A stretch of 64,000 bases of DNA, from the NCBI GenBank assembly GCA_018343915.1, contig JABRWF010000006.1:3906001-3970000 (forward strand), read 5' to 3'. Each line of letters starts with the position of its first letter. Within the stretch, counting starts at the first letter, position 1. The stretch is from Agroathelia rolfsii. Its lineage: Eukaryota; Basidiomycota; Agaricomycetes; Amylocorticiales; Amylocorticiaceae. Below the pieces are notes generated by a model, which searched no databases, was not told the DNA's origin, and saw only the letters and a program-made list of their open reading frames with translations. Shown piece by piece: positions 13,054 through 25,865 of the stretch. The position numbers and the translations under genes were made by a program.

Positions 13054-14059
13054 TTAAACAACACCAGCAGCACCAAATGAATGTGGCTTGTACGCTTCAC
13101 TTGGCACTGCTGTGTTCATATCCTTGAGCTCCTGCCCATCCGAGTCCTGCGTCCCAATCCCATAATTTGAGTTCATTACAGCCATGCCAATCCGTTTCTG
13201 CGTTATATTTGTCATCAACATTAGCTATTGGTCAGCTCAAACCGAAAAATCATACCGGACGAGATGGATTTTCGGTACTGCTGACAAGCTCAAAAGTGGT
13301 CTGCACCTGCTTTTGTTGCTCGCGCAGATGGGTCCGCGAGTTCAGGCTTCAATAGACGGGGTTAAATAACTGGAGTGATAACGGAACTAGCACATACGAG
13401 GCTGTCAGAGAATTGGAGAAAACTGAGGTACATATGAATCAATATCGCAGTCACCCAATTATTAGTCTTAAAAATCACTAACGGCGGGGGAAAATGAAAA
13501 AAAGCGCTAGCCAAATAACTTGCGGTTTTGTGAAGGATTTTTTTATAGTTTCGTAGTCAATGTTTGATAATCAATTGAAGGAGTCGTATAGATGCATACA
13601 ATTTTTGGGCATTGTTATGAACTACAGGAATGTTAGGTTCGTTCCTCTTGAGGATATCATGGTTTTATGCATTACCGTGACCATCATTGTCAATCCGGTG
13701 ATACTGTAATCCATTAGTTGAAACGCTCTCCAAAAGGGGCATTCGTTTACCTTGTAATCAGATTGGTCTCTGTAAAAAAAAAAAAAAAAAGCACAAAATA
13801 TCGTCAATTCAGCAAATAATATAATGGCGGTGAGACGAACTCACGGATGATATACTCCATCATTTTCCCCAGAATACGCGCTGTTCTTTAATAACGAGTT
13901 AGCATAAACATGATATACCACAAAACAAAGAGCCTGCCTTACCCACGTAAGGCGTGTGCTCGCTCACGATTGATGTAATAACACAGGCTGAAAGCTACTA
14001 AAAAATCTATGGACCAACCGAATGAGCTAAAGGAAATCTTCAGAACAGCTCAAGTTCGT

Positions 14060-14090
<31 letters not shown>

Positions 14091-14827
14091 AATTACAATA
14101 TAAATATAAAGAGCCATTTCCATTGCGTCAAGACTTGCGGTATTGATTTCATGTTCATAACTTCCACACAGCAAAGAAGATTGGAGGCAAGGCGAAGTAG
14201 AGACAGGAACCAGCATATACTTGGTATCAATCGCTTTTTTGATAGTACTGAAAGCCTCCACGCAAAGAATGACTGGATTGAATAACAGTATGCCCATAAA
14301 ACATTAGAATCGATTCTACTAGTGTATGAGACATGCAATCCATAATCTAAACATACCTGGGAAACAGGCGAAATGAAGCCACCAAATAGAAGAGCTATAC
14401 TCAAAACCCTAGGAGCCTTCCCTAATAATACTAATGGGTCCCCATAATTGCCGATCATCCATATGTAGTTTGTACGTGTAATACAGGCCGCTTGAATCAC
14501 TTCCAGACACCTATCGCATTCAACCCGGATGAGTAATGGATCATTATACCATGTTGGCGAAGCTACAAGGCTAACCATATGAATGCGACCTAAGAAATTC
14601 TTGCGTTCAACTACAAACTCATTTCTCCAGTCATATGAGAAAAAAATAATGCTCACGATGAATTTTATCCAGAAAGGATCTTTTGGAAAATGGGAGAAAT
14701 AATTATAGCTTTGTAAAGTCAAAACCCCTAAAAGCACCATAGATAGATCGAGTCCGATACTGTAAGCTCCAAAGGTCGCACTGATATTGAACGTGTCCGC
14801 TGAGCCTGGGAGGGGCATATTCGCCAT
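13054..14827 (-). CDS. DUF6534-type multi-pass membrane protein, subtype A copy 1
   Basis: Thirteen exons: 14657-14827, 14576-14589, 14357-14510, 14097-14272, 13943-14026, 13845-13885, 13751-13769, 13676-13703, 13600-13621, 13483-13518, 13398-13422, 13256-13346, 13054-13197. They sum to 1005 nt, 334 aa. The sequence has the family's order of parts: LLGVLTLQSYNYF and PKDPFWIK at the N terminus, FFAWRLSVLS in the middle, and FSNSLTASLNSR near the C-terminal tail. About seven hydrophobic segments fit a membrane protein. The function of this basidiomycete family is unknown; a receptor-like fold has been suggested. The start at 14827 was chosen because it aligns with the paralogue at 20674. Exons 2 to 12 have exactly the same lengths as in that paralogue, which strongly supports both models. 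Confidence 0.88.
14064..14090. repeat. (GA)n microsatellite in an intron
   Basis: An uninterrupted GA repeat (CT in gene sense) lies inside the intron at 14027-14096 of the first DUF6534 gene, directly next to its donor site. Confidence 0.85.
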
Positions 14828-16662
14828 GATACTGGTAGGAGTATTATTTCGAAATTGATGATGAAACGCAAGCGGCAGGATGCATGTCAGCTGCTGCTGT
14901 ATCAGCCATTTTATATTACATGAACTGAATGGACAACTTCCTTTATCCGCTCGAACTTGAGGATAGGCAATGATGGACAATGGTATATAGACACATAGTC
15001 GGAAATGCCTTGATGATGCAATACCGATCATGATATATGATTCATGCTGTGTGGTTCTATGTATCGGCCGTCGTGATAACCTGATTCAAATTTTTTATTG
15101 TTCGAGTTACACCATTGAGAACTAATTGTATGCATTGTTTCGTTTTTCGGTGTTGAGTTTACATTGTTTCGCTAGTGCTGACCAGGGGACGTAAGCACTG
15201 GCAAGTCTCGACAGGAAGATATCTGATATATTGTCATACACTATTAGTAGTTGTTATCCGAGTCCAGAGCTCGAATCAGGATTTCTATATCCGTATCAGA
15301 ATTTATGTCATCAAAAATCATTAAGTAGACAGAAATCACCCAGATGCTCATTAATTTTTGCATCAGCAAAATTTTGACGGGCTCTCGGTGCTTTCACAAG
15401 GGGAGTTAGGCTGTCCGACGTGCTTAGCAACTTGTTACGAGTATCTCGAGTAAACAAAACGCCCATTCTCACGAGTGTTGTCAACATTCCCTGTTTGAAT
15501 CGAGTTCAAGGACGTGGCTTACAACATAAGTTGTTGCTCTACAATAATTCTCTCGACCATCATCCGGGACCTGACTGTGACATGCTTAGTAGTTTCCTAA
15601 CTTTCTCATTTATGACTGCACCCATCTGCACCCACCTTCCGGTTGTGCAGACTTGAAACTTGGTGATACCTTTTAATTTATTTTGTTATTATCCTCTACA
15701 TATATAAATAGGCACATCTTTGTATTAGAATACCCCAGTTTCGAATCGATGATTTTAGCCTGTTTATATCTCTCGTGTGATATCACTCGTTCTCTGACAG
15801 ACCTCGCGGAACGTCACACTGACACGTCAAAATCATGATCCTGATGCTCTACATCACTACAGTCGACTCCCTCTCAGGGCATGATCATGTAAACGCTTAA
15901 GCCGGACTTCGACCGATTCCCATGTTCGTATACGGGACCAAGGCATATTTCCCCACATTAAGGACTGTATTAGCTATATACCATATAAGGACTGCTCTTT
16001 TTATGCTGACATCATCAATGTGCTAATCTTCTCCTAAAAAGGTATTGTGACAAAGCACTGCTGAGTCTGTTGCACACTTATGACTCAGTATTTCAGTTAT
16101 GAGTTATTTGGGGGGCTTCTCTATAAAGGCATAACCCCCTTTTATTGGCATTCCCGATCATATGCCCTAGGAGGGAATTGACTGTAGTGTATCAGGGGCA
16201 GATCAAATCGCCATCCGAGCATACATAGTAATGCGCTTCACTTTTTCCGTTGCAACAGCTCGCGGACTCATGAGATGCTGTGATAGCGTAGATATAAGCA
16301 GTTGAGATATAAACAGAAGGCCGGCACATCCGATAGACCGAACTCATGACTTGAGCCAACACTTGTTAAAAATGCTTAATTACGGGTACAATATTGCAAG
16401 TGCGTGAACCAGCCCTCAATTTACTCTCCTAATAGGTAGTTCAGGATAATCCGGTCGGCTCGGTAATGGGCTACCTTGAGTTACCTCATTGGCAAGAAAG
16501 AAACGAGCACCAGGGAGAGTCTCAGTCGGGCACATATGGCGCAAGGTATTAAACTTTGCCTAGTCAGTTTTTAGTTGCTTTCAAAATTGCAAACCCCCGC
16601 CAAAAGTTCTACCGCAATACTCCCTAGTATGATATAAAACTGTGAGCTAGCTCGCTTCTCAT
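14828..16662. other. Intergenic, 5' flank of first DUF6534 gene
   Basis: About 1.8 kb of AT-rich sequence between the DUF6534 start and the tRNA gene. Open frames are short and lack recognisable motifs. I see no repeat or RNA gene. Confidence 0.4.
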
Positions 16663-16765
16663 GGCCGACTAGCTCAGTTGGTTAGAGCGTCGTGCTAATA
16701 TCAGTCACCCATTGCGGTTGGCCAGGTTGACGCGAAGGTCTTGGGTTCGATCCCCACGTTGGCCA
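16663..16765 (+). tRNA. tRNA-Ile (anticodon AAT), with intron
   Basis: The acceptor stem GGCCGAC (16663-16669) pairs with GTTGGCC (16758-16764), and the discriminator is A at 16765. The D arm is GCTC/GAGC and the anticodon stem is TCGTG/CGCGA. The loop CTAATAA has anticodon AAT at 16696-16698. The T arm contains GGTTCGATCC. A 29-nt intron (16701-16729) sits after position 37, the usual place for a nuclear tRNA intron; without it the tRNA is 74 nt. A T run follows at 16769-16778 and would end Pol III transcription. The intron carries an 8-nt copy (16717-16724) of the 3' acceptor strand. Confidence 0.95.
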
Positions 16766-16768
16766 TGA

Positions 16769-16778
16769 TTTTTTTTTT
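16769..16778 (+). terminator. Pol III terminator T-run
   Basis: A run of T residues starts 3 nt after the tRNA-Ile discriminator base, as expected for RNA polymerase III termination. Confidence 0.8.
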
Positions 16779-17001
16779 ATAGCCTACCGTGTTACTCGAC
16801 ACTCGCTAATAACTATAAAATTAAATTTGATAAAGATCTCAACCGAGTCGTCTTATTTTATACTTTTACAGTATTCTATCATTCTTCTTAAACTAACATT
16901 ATTTTGGTTGTCCGATCAATAAATTAAGCATATTAATAGTTAGCCTACAAATTTCTGCGTCTAATCGTTTGTGCATACATTATGCTGCATCTATCGTATC
17001 A

Positions 17002-17721
17002 TCATGCCCCAAACACCTTGTACCGCCCTTCAACTGGTTGCATAGTCTTTTCACGCGGCCCGCCAGTCGGCTGACCAAAGACAAGTTGAGCCTTGAGTGA
17101 CCATTCTGGGTCAATATTCCATTCCGTCTTGGCTCTGACGTCAACCATGGGGTTATAATGTTGGAGGCTAGCACCAAGGCCTTCTGCCTCAAGCGCGGTC
17201 CAAACTACAGAAAATATATGATCAGGATTGATGGTTTTCAATCTAAAGACGAAAACGAACCAATATATTGGTGAATAGCGGACGTGTGTTCGCTCCATTG
17301 TGGGAACCTGTCTGCGAGGGCAGGCATCTTAGCCTGAATCTGCTTTATGGGAGCAGGATCTTCGAAGAAGAGGGCCTATTCATGCGTCAACAAGAATGCT
17401 AGGAGCGTGTTTGATAGAACTTACGGTGCCATATCCAGCTCGGAAACCTGCAATCCTCTGTTTCATGTATTCCAAGGAGGGACCTTCGGCAGTTGCTTGA
17501 ACGGCTTCAAGGGCAAGGTCCCAAAACTTTTCATGTTCATCCTTGAGAAGAAGGATGATGCGTGTCGTTTGCGAATTGAATGTTGAGGGGGCATTTAGAA
17601 GCGCCGTTTTGACAATTTCTTCGATACGTCCATCGGAAATGGGGGATGAATTTGTGATTGAGTAGATGGAACGACGAGCTTCAACAGCTTCAAGGAAAGT
17701 GGTCTGTGTGACGGCAACCAT
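17002..17721 (-). CDS. Nitroreductase-family protein (Hbn1/Frm2-like)
   Basis: Three exons: 17425-17721, 17261-17375, 17002-17204. They sum to 615 nt, 204 aa, the usual length for this family. An N-terminal RRSIYS motif is followed by LLNAPSTFNSQTTRI, and the C-terminal part contains VWTALEAEGLGASLQHYNP. Both are signatures of the small fungal and bacterial FMN-dependent nitroreductase-like proteins related to yeast Hbn1 and Frm2. Family members are thought to reduce nitro compounds or act in redox and fatty-acid signalling; the substrate here is unknown. No signal peptide is seen, so a cytosolic location is likely. One donor is the less common GTTCGT, which also recurs in other genes of this window. 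Confidence 0.9.
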
Positions 17722-18939
17722 ATTGTGACTGAGTAATCGATGGGCGATATTTCAGTTATGTGTCGGGATTGGATTGGTGCTCAAAGGGCTTTGTGTTGGC
17801 GATGAGTGGATAGCTTGATGTATCACTAGAATTTATACGCCTTCACTGCATAGGTAGATGGTAGCTTATACCTTAACAAGGCCTAAATGGCCTATGATAA
17901 ACGGGATGGAGATGACATGAAAAGGCGCATGTCAGACAAGAAGGCAAGCTTTCTTGTGAGCAGTCCGCAACTGTCAGGAATGAGAGGTGCGCCGATCGGC
18001 GAGCATAGCTGCAATGGGTGTATGGTGTACAGTCATCAAACACAATCCCCGATTACTACAAGAGACAAATATTGGACGGTGGTGGCCAATTATGATGGGA
18101 GGATTGATGGAGACAGGCACAGCAATTGGATCTTAGTCAATAATCGTTTGCTAGATATCAAGGAGTCTTACATGGCAGTTTACGGATTTTAAACTCAGCT
18201 GCATGATGTGTGATCGTTACGTGTAGCCATTTACGCGTTCCCATTTTGGTTTGTATGTTACTAATCGAATATCCCTTTCACGGTGGAGAATAATATTTGC
18301 CCCTAGCCGATCGCCAAATGGGTCCCGGCCAATCAGACGGCTTGCTTCCCATCTCTAAATGCGGATATCATTTGAAATTTCCCGCTGCGTTTCCTACTGG
18401 AAACAACGCCTCTTATCAGTTAAGCCTAGAATGACCAGTTGCCACGCTATAAGGTATATCGATTATTCCCTAGCATGGCAGGTTTGCGGCACAGATACAT
18501 CGAGTACAAAGATAATTAGCGTTCTTCCCATTCCTTCCTACGGTTGCAAGTTCACATCATTCTATCAAGTTCTCTCTCTCTCTCCCCAGATTATTGAACA
18601 ATCAAATCTCTCATTACTCTGGCACACGATACAGCCATAGTCCGCATCCAGTACATAATGGGGTATATGAATATACTACAAAAAGCGTGCTTCCCCTTGA
18701 TGTGACTCTTTCACATAGGACACTAACTTCGGGTGGAGCTGCAAGTGTTTTGGAGATAAGAGTGGAATATCCCTGACCCTTTAAATACACTCCCGGCAAC
18801 GTCAAAATGCAAGATATACGGTTTTATTAGATATGAGAACATTGCAAAATATATCAATTGAACATATTCAAACGCTATATATATAGAGCTCGACTCGGGG
18901 TCACCATGTTTATTCGCTGGCGCGTCTAAAAACAAACTC
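17722..18939. other. Intergenic between nitroreductase and second DUF6534 gene
   Basis: This contains the promoter side of the nitroreductase gene and the 3' flank of the second DUF6534 gene. A plus-strand open frame at 17,887-18,192 has no recognisable motif, and I do not call it a gene. Confidence 0.4.
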
Positions 18940-20674
18940 TTAACCTTGTAGCTCTCCGCTATTGGCACTCTGCTTGGCATTTGGGTTGTCTGTTTTTAGC
19001 TCAGTGAGGGCCATGTCGATATGAGTGCTTCCAGTCTTTGAGCTGTATGCCTGGGTGTCCAAGTCTACTGTCGTCGTATCATGATAAGATTCTATTGCGA
19101 CCGCACGAACCTATGATTTTCGTGTTTATTGAAGCATTAGATAACTATAGAAAAGGGATACGTACCGGATGTGAAGACATCACATTGTGGACTGAGAGAT
19201 CAAAGGTAGTGTGAATATGTCGCTGTTGCTCATGGAGATGTACGCGGGCATTGAGGCTTGGCTACTTGTAAGCATAACCTTACGAGTAGTATACATGCCA
19301 AGGTTAAGCATGTACTTACGAAGCTAGCAATGAGTTCGAAAAAACTTCAAAGAAAGATTAGGAGCTAAATCAAATTTTATTTAATGACGATGCGCTCGAG
19401 ATACTTACGACGAGGAAGGAACGAGAAGATCGAGAGCCATATTACTTTGATAGTGATAATGTTTAATACCTATACTAGTATAAAACGAAACAGAGAGCTT
19501 ACAGTTATCGGGCATTTTGAGAAACTATATGGGTGTCAGCATAGACTCAAAATTGATCATCAATGAAATTTTACCGTAATGATAGTCGCAATTTCGGCCA
19601 TGCTATCCGTTAATGTAAATTACGACTGATAATAGGTGTAAAATGTTCTTGTACTCTTACCTTGTTATGATACCAGTTTCTATGAGTATATTAGAGTCAT
19701 AATAGTGCCATATATATATATATGTATATAATGAAAGGAACTAACGGATTGAGTATTCCATCATCTTGCTTAATACGCGAGCGGTTCTGAGGTGTATTCA
19801 GCTTGAAATACGATCCTCAAAATATGAGATTACTCTCACCCATGAATGGCGCGTGCTCGTTCTCGATTTATGTAGTAGCATAAGCATGCAGCCACCAGGA
19901 CATCAGTTACGCAGCCAATGGCACTAGAAAACGATAATAATAAGGATGTGAAGTATTAATTAACAGATTAAGATTGATCCATACAAGACGAATATCAAGA
20001 TCCACTTCCATTGCTCAAGTACTTGTGGCAGGGTCTCCATATGTAAGGCTATTACTAGTATGACGATACTGGTCGAAAGACGAAGCAGGGATAAAAACCA
20101 GCAGATAATTGGGATAAACCATTTCCGCGAAAGCACAAGGAATCTCCACGCAAAAAATGACTAAAGCAGACATCAATATCTAGTTGGTTATCCGGGCCCG
20201 GGCACGGATTTTTGCACAACTTACCTGTGAGATAGGTGATACGACGCTACTAAAAAAGATGGATAAATTCAGGCTCAAAGGCGTCTTCTCTAAAAGCACC
20301 AAAGGATCCCCATAATTTATAATCATCCAGATATAATTTGCGACTGCAATACACAATGCGTGAGATATATCCATACACCTATTTTTTTTTTTGATTTGGC
20401 GCTAGAGAGAAAATCAAGACATAGAGCATACCATATGAAAGCAACCTGAAACATTTGCGTATTGCATATCACTATGGGAATGCCTGAATGTAAAATTCGA
20501 ATGTTTTACCATGGATTTTATCCAGAAAGGATCCTTAGGGAAGCGAGTGAAATAATTGTAAGTCTGGAGAGTTAAAACGCCTAGTAATATCATGGAAATC
20601 TCAATTCCGATGTTGAATGCACCAAAGGTAGTGTTAGCGTCAAATAAAACTGCTAGAGCATCCGGATTAGTCAT
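18940..20674 (-). CDS. DUF6534-type multi-pass membrane protein, subtype A copy 2
   Basis: Thirteen exons: 20510-20674, 20432-20445, 20225-20378, 19985-20160, 19840-19923, 19746-19786, 19661-19679, 19575-19602, 19503-19524, 19409-19444, 19320-19344, 19166-19256, 18940-19110. They sum to 1026 nt, 341 aa. The N terminus has ILLGVLTLQTYNYF and PKDPFWIK. Further on come NYGDPLVLLEK, LCYYINRERAR and FSNSLLASLNAR, all matching copy 1. The C-terminal tail is hydrophilic and divergent, as usual for the family. Exons 2 to 12 are 14, 154, 176, 84, 41, 19, 28, 22, 36, 25 and 91 nt, identical to copy 1. Role unknown; a membrane sensor or transporter cannot be decided from sequence. Confidence 0.88.
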
Positions 20675-23600
20675 TTCTGGCTTATGGTATTACTGGGGAA
20701 CAAAGGTTGATATAGTCCAGTGTTTTTATATCCCTCCACAAGCGTTTAATGCTGTATGAGCCAGAGCAGCGCAAATGAATTATCCTTTGATCGAGTGCAA
20801 TTCATCTGGACATCCAATTTCAATTATTAGCAATGTCCAATCATGATGTATGATATGTTGATCATGATTCTGTTAAACGATAACATGTTGCAATATCATG
20901 GCATGTAATACCAATATATTCAGGCTGTGCGATATATTTAAGATAACCCAGCCATTGATATCATGACTATCAAAGTACACCGTGAATATGAGTAATCAAC
21001 CAGGCGTATAGACACCAGTAGAGTTGGCGATTTCCTCTAATCCTAATTTTCATCTTTGGTAGATTCTTCGTCTTGGAAAAAACCTATGGGGAGGAAGGAT
21101 AACCAGAATAAGGGCGAAATCCCGGACCGTACCACTTTTGATTCGAATTTTATTGATGTATCAATGCCGGATTCGATCTTCATTTTAAGCTCTGTCACTC
21201 CCCGACAATTAGGCACCAATTTACGGCGGGAGAATCGAGCCTCCACCCCCTGGAATTGCGATTTTGCATGCTTTAGAACAGTAGCTTTGGACGCTACTAT
21301 GGAGCCCTGGTCGGACTTTGCTCGGTGCTTGATGGTATCAGCTATTTCCCGGTTTCATGTCCTTGTACTTGTGCTTAAAGCCTCTGAATTCTCAACTGAG
21401 ATTCAATATTATGCATCATCAGAGTGATCAAGCTGAGTTAAGGATTGATGTGACAAATAGTGGTATACAGTATTAGCTCTAGAAGCTTACATCTGATTTC
21501 AAGCAAGTAAACGAGAATTCTTTAATGATCCATATATTCATCATTTACCTATTGGTAATACAATGGCTTGCATTGCAAGGCACAAAAGGAGACATTACGC
21601 TTTTGGTGAATATAATCAATGTATACAAAGAGAGAATAAAAAAGTTAATATTTCTTACTGCTCTAAAAAATCAACTCTTCACGCCACTATTATGATCAAG
21701 CCTGGTGCGTGTCTCATTAGTATACACACAACATTGAATATCAGTGAATAGGACGCCTTCTTTCCCCATTGAGATGGCACCCAAATTTGATGTAAATATG
21801 TGGAGAAACTGAGACGGGTAATCGCTACATGATATGTTGATGAAGCCATTTGATCCTTGATCTGCCATAATTCGTAAATAAAAATGAATATTAGATTGAG
21901 AACATGTAACGACTAGAGTATACATGTCAGTAATGACTCTTGTATTATACAATACAAATAGTCAAATTTATACTTAGGAGATTTGAAATATGGTTAATAG
22001 GCTTTGGTGAGTCATCAAGGGGGGGGGGGAGGAGGAGGATCAAATAGAACCGGTATTTGTGCTCGTAAAGATTTTGGTTTTTTCGTCTTGAACAGCCTCC
22101 CATTTAAAAGGTTGTCATGGACGCGCTAAATGGAACCGTGAAGCCCCTTCTTGTCGGAATAAGGCAGCATAATGCACATTGCTTTCTGAAATGGCTGGCT
22201 ATAGGGTGAGATCCCAGGTTGAAATGGGTAGATAGGAAGAGAGTGAGGGCGGTCGAGCTGAAGCCACCAGCCGTCGGTGGCGCTATTGAGATAAACATTC
22301 CATCTTTGGACCTGGCCCATGTGCTGGGTAGGCTAAGAGAGAGCGGCAACGCGGATGAGGTGAAAGTGCGTGGCGCTTCCCGAGCCCAGCTGGGTAGCGC
22401 CTGTGGAAGGATCGAGGCAAGCAGTGATCCCCAAACAGTGGGAGGCAGCGCCGCAGCGAGCAAGCCTCAGCCCCCATGAGCAGAAAAGGAGTTGCATGAC
22501 CTACTATAATTTATTTGGTATTAGCCATTGGTGGCAGCGTGCCTACAGCGTCTGGGTATGGTGTATACAATCCTCCACCTCTGGTTTAGCCTGAATGTAT
22601 GGTACAAGGGTTCACGCGTGTTTGTACGGCCTGTAACCTTGTTTCCACTTTAGGCCTGCGGCTTGAACCGCATTTGAGATCCTGTTCAAAAATGAAAGTT
22701 TCGTCAAAAGACACGTAAATTGGTCAAAAGACCCGCATGAAATTTTGTTGCAAGTCTTCTTCCTCTTTCCCAATGATCTGCTGGTCTTGTTCCTGGATTC
22801 AGCAGCCATGTTTACATTACTAGACTTCAACCTGGAGGGTGATAACTTCCTCCTATGTTTTCCTGTCTGTGACCAGGGTATAGATGATAAGGGCGAGGTC
22901 CTTGCCGCGCCTGAAATTGAAACAGTTATCTGAGCAAGTGTCAAAGCCAGTTGATATGGTGTATATTGCAAGCAGTAAAGACAGTAAGGAAACTATCGGC
23001 AAGTGAAAACAAGAGGGTGAGCGCGGTCAGTGCCGGCAGCTGCAGAAAGAGAAGGTGCAGTTACCACTGGCAGCGCCGGTACGCGCCGGCCTAAGACGCT
23101 GCTTTGCGTCGACGTTGTGCCTCCTTGGCACAAAACATCTAAGTTCTGGTTGTGAGTGTTCCCCGTCAAAATGGAACTTACTGAACCACAAATACGTGAT
23201 TGCTGCTTTGGGAATTTTCTCATTTGAAATGCACTCTTCCAATCCAGAGAACAGGAGAGAAATGATGAGTCAATTGCTCAACGTAGACGCCTCCATTTTC
23301 AGTAAATGCTGGCTTCCAGCTCGAGCTCGAGCATCTAAGCGCGATTATGACGACGGTAACTCGAATCTATGGGACTCCAAGCTGCAACCGCCATGCGACA
23401 AAGCATGTCGAGTAGCTCTCTGACATTAAATCATTAAATTTCTCCTGGCCACGCTGTAATAGTGGAAGATATAACTTCTGCTTCAGGGAATGGAGACCCT
23501 ATGTATAACTTGAACGTCTTTTAATCCTTGTTCGGTAGAGACAACACAACTCAGCGCTCTTAGCGCCTATCCGGCCTTCGATCATCAGCTACATGAACTC

Positions 23601-23866
23601 TCGTGTACCCTCATGTTGAGTATGCCCCGAGTAGAATCGTCACGAGGTCTGGCCCGCATTGTGAGTGTGTCTTCTTGGTATTAAAAAGTTCCACACCGAG
23701 GTTCTCGTGCCACAGGGCGAATGATGACGCTATTTCTCCCCTTCTAGACCATGTACATGCACATGTGACGGGATAGTCAAACGTTTCCCATATAGAAGAC
23801 TACATGCTGAACTCGTGCGATTCTTTACTTCAGCTCTTTCTCCCTTCCCCTCCCTCTCCCTTTGGG
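20675..23866. other. Long intergenic stretch with unassigned open frames
   Basis: No gene could be supported over about 3.2 kb. A minus-strand frame from about 21,350 to 21,043 (containing RGVTELKMKIESG and a hydrophobic PLFWLSFLPIGFF end) could be the last exon of an unrecognised gene; it opens at a plausible acceptor. A GC-rich island at about 22,210-22,480 stands out from AT-rich surroundings. A G run is at 22,020-22,029. None matches a family I recognise. Confidence 0.35.
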
Positions 23867-25865
23867 ATGATCACTCAAGATCCTGAGCTATCCAACCAGG
23901 GTGAATGGCGTCGTAGTCTTCGAAGCCTTTCTAATGAAAAGCATAGGAAGCATCGGATATGGAAGCCAGAAGTGTTGGAAACTATTGATGAACGAATTCA
24001 AGGCCTGAGCGAATCTCTCTATCAGTTGAGCATTGATATCAGTGGTGCGTAACACCAAAATGCGTTCATGACTCTTTATATCTTTTAAGTTATCTGCAGA
24101 TCATCCCGAACTAGCTTTTCATGAATAGTACGTTATTGATTTCGTCTATATGGGGTAGCATTAACATTGATCGCTCATCTCAAAACAGTCATGCGCGAAA
24201 CGTTCTCACGGAATTCATTAAAAGACATGACCATGGATTTGAAGTTATGACGGACCAGTTCGAGAATTTGCCCACTGCATGGAGCGCCACGTTTTCTCAT
24301 GGTGAAAGCGGTCCCACAATAGGCGTCAACTCAGAGGTAAGTGTCCGGTTATGAAGTGGAGGCTCTGCCTCTCAAGTTGATATAATTATCTCTAGATGGA
24401 TGCTCTTCCCGAAATAGGTCATGCTTGTGGCCATAATCTTATTGCTATTGCCGGTGTTGCTACCGCACTGTCTCTGGCTCATGCAATGAGAAAACATGAC
24501 ATTCCGGGCAAAGTATTCCTATTAGGAACTCCAGGTATGCGCGTTTATTTTTTTGGACTAGCTCAAACTAAAGCTCATAGTTTTTAGCTGAAGAATCCGG
24601 CCAAGGAAAAGTCCTTTTGTATAAACAAGGCGCATATGATGGTGTCGACGCCTGCTTGATGTGTCATCCTGCTCCTGGGCCTGAAAGATCTGTCTCACTG
24701 AGCTCTTCTTTAGCAAACTCCAAGATAGAAGTGAAATACACCGGTAAAACGTTAGTTCCAACCTTAGTGACAAATATGTCTATAGCAACTAATCATTTCT
24801 GTGCTACTCCTTTGAACAGTGCCCATGCCGCAAATTCGCCTTGGGAGGGAATCAATGCCCTAGATGCATGTGTTTTGGCTTACAATGGGATCTCCGCCTT
24901 GCGTCAACAACTTAGGCCGACGGATCGTGTCCATGGTATCTTTTCAGGTAATAACTGGGCCCCTAATGGTATGTTTTGCATTCAGTATACTAAATATAAG
25001 TATATGGCTGATGTTTCCAATCAATCGCACCCTTATAGTTATACCAGATAATGCCAATATGCTGTACGTATATACGTCCATAAATACGAATCGTTATGAA
25101 CAACTATTCAATAGTAATTCTTCGTAGATATATAGTCCGGGCACCTAGCTGGGATGCGAAGGAAGATCTTCTGCGAAGGGCTATGCCCTGTTTTGAGTTT
25201 GTTGATTTCTGCCTTTCCCATGACTTCATGTGTGGGTGCTTACAATCCAGAAAAATATCAGAGCCGCGGCGACCGCAACGAAATGCTTATGCGAGGCAAA
25301 AATAACTCCAGGTTTCTATGAATTGTTACAAAATAAGACGTTAGGTAACGAAAAATTCTCCTGAATGTATAGATAATTCATCATAAGATTTTAGGTGACG
25401 AACTGAGTATCATCATACACGATTACTACGGGGGAGAGATTGATTATGAGTATGGCACATCGAGTGCCTCTACTGACTTTGTGCGCATGCGTTGCTATCT
25501 CGTGCTATATAGAGTAAAGCTGAAGCATATTAATTAGGGAAACATTTCACAGCTTATACCATCCCTCCATCCAGGTGTCGGTAAGTCATTAGCATATCTT
25601 AATTGTCTTCGGTGAAGACATGCGTTTGCCTCTTGCTGATGCTTCTCTCAAAGCCATTCCAACCAAACCAGACGGTGGGAATCACACTCGTGAATTCCAA
25701 CAGTCAGCTCGCACGCCTGAAGCACACGAAGCAACGTTGGTTGTTGCTTCTAGTCTAGCAGCCCTCGGTGCCCGGATGTGCGACGACAATGAATTCCTTC
25801 AGAAAGTTAAGGCGTCGTTCCAGAAGGACTTTAAGCGTGATCACCGTGCACTACAATCTCTTTGA
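23867..25865 (+). CDS. M20D-family metallopeptidase / amidohydrolase
   Basis: Twelve exons: 23867-24044, 24100-24127, 24189-24336, 24396-24534, 24588-24750, 24820-24968, 25039-25063, 25128-25196, 25262-25344, 25395-25480, 25538-25574, 25654-25865. They sum to 1317 nt, 438 aa. Metal-binding and catalytic motifs are present: HACGHN near residue 127, AEESGQGK near 165 (general-base Glu) and CHPAPGPE near 190. The dimerisation-domain motif GKTAHAANSPWEG follows. This matches fungal M20 domain-containing amidohydrolases (aminoacylase or carboxypeptidase-like), which cleave an amide bond using two metal ions. The substrate is unknown. No signal peptide is obvious. An in-frame ATG at 23804 could add 21 residues, but the chosen start fits the family better. 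A HAD hydrolase follows on the same strand. Confidence 0.88.

Noticed and set aside
17887..18192. A 101-codon plus-strand gene
   Set aside because: No homology signal, no splice structure, and atypical composition for a fungal protein.
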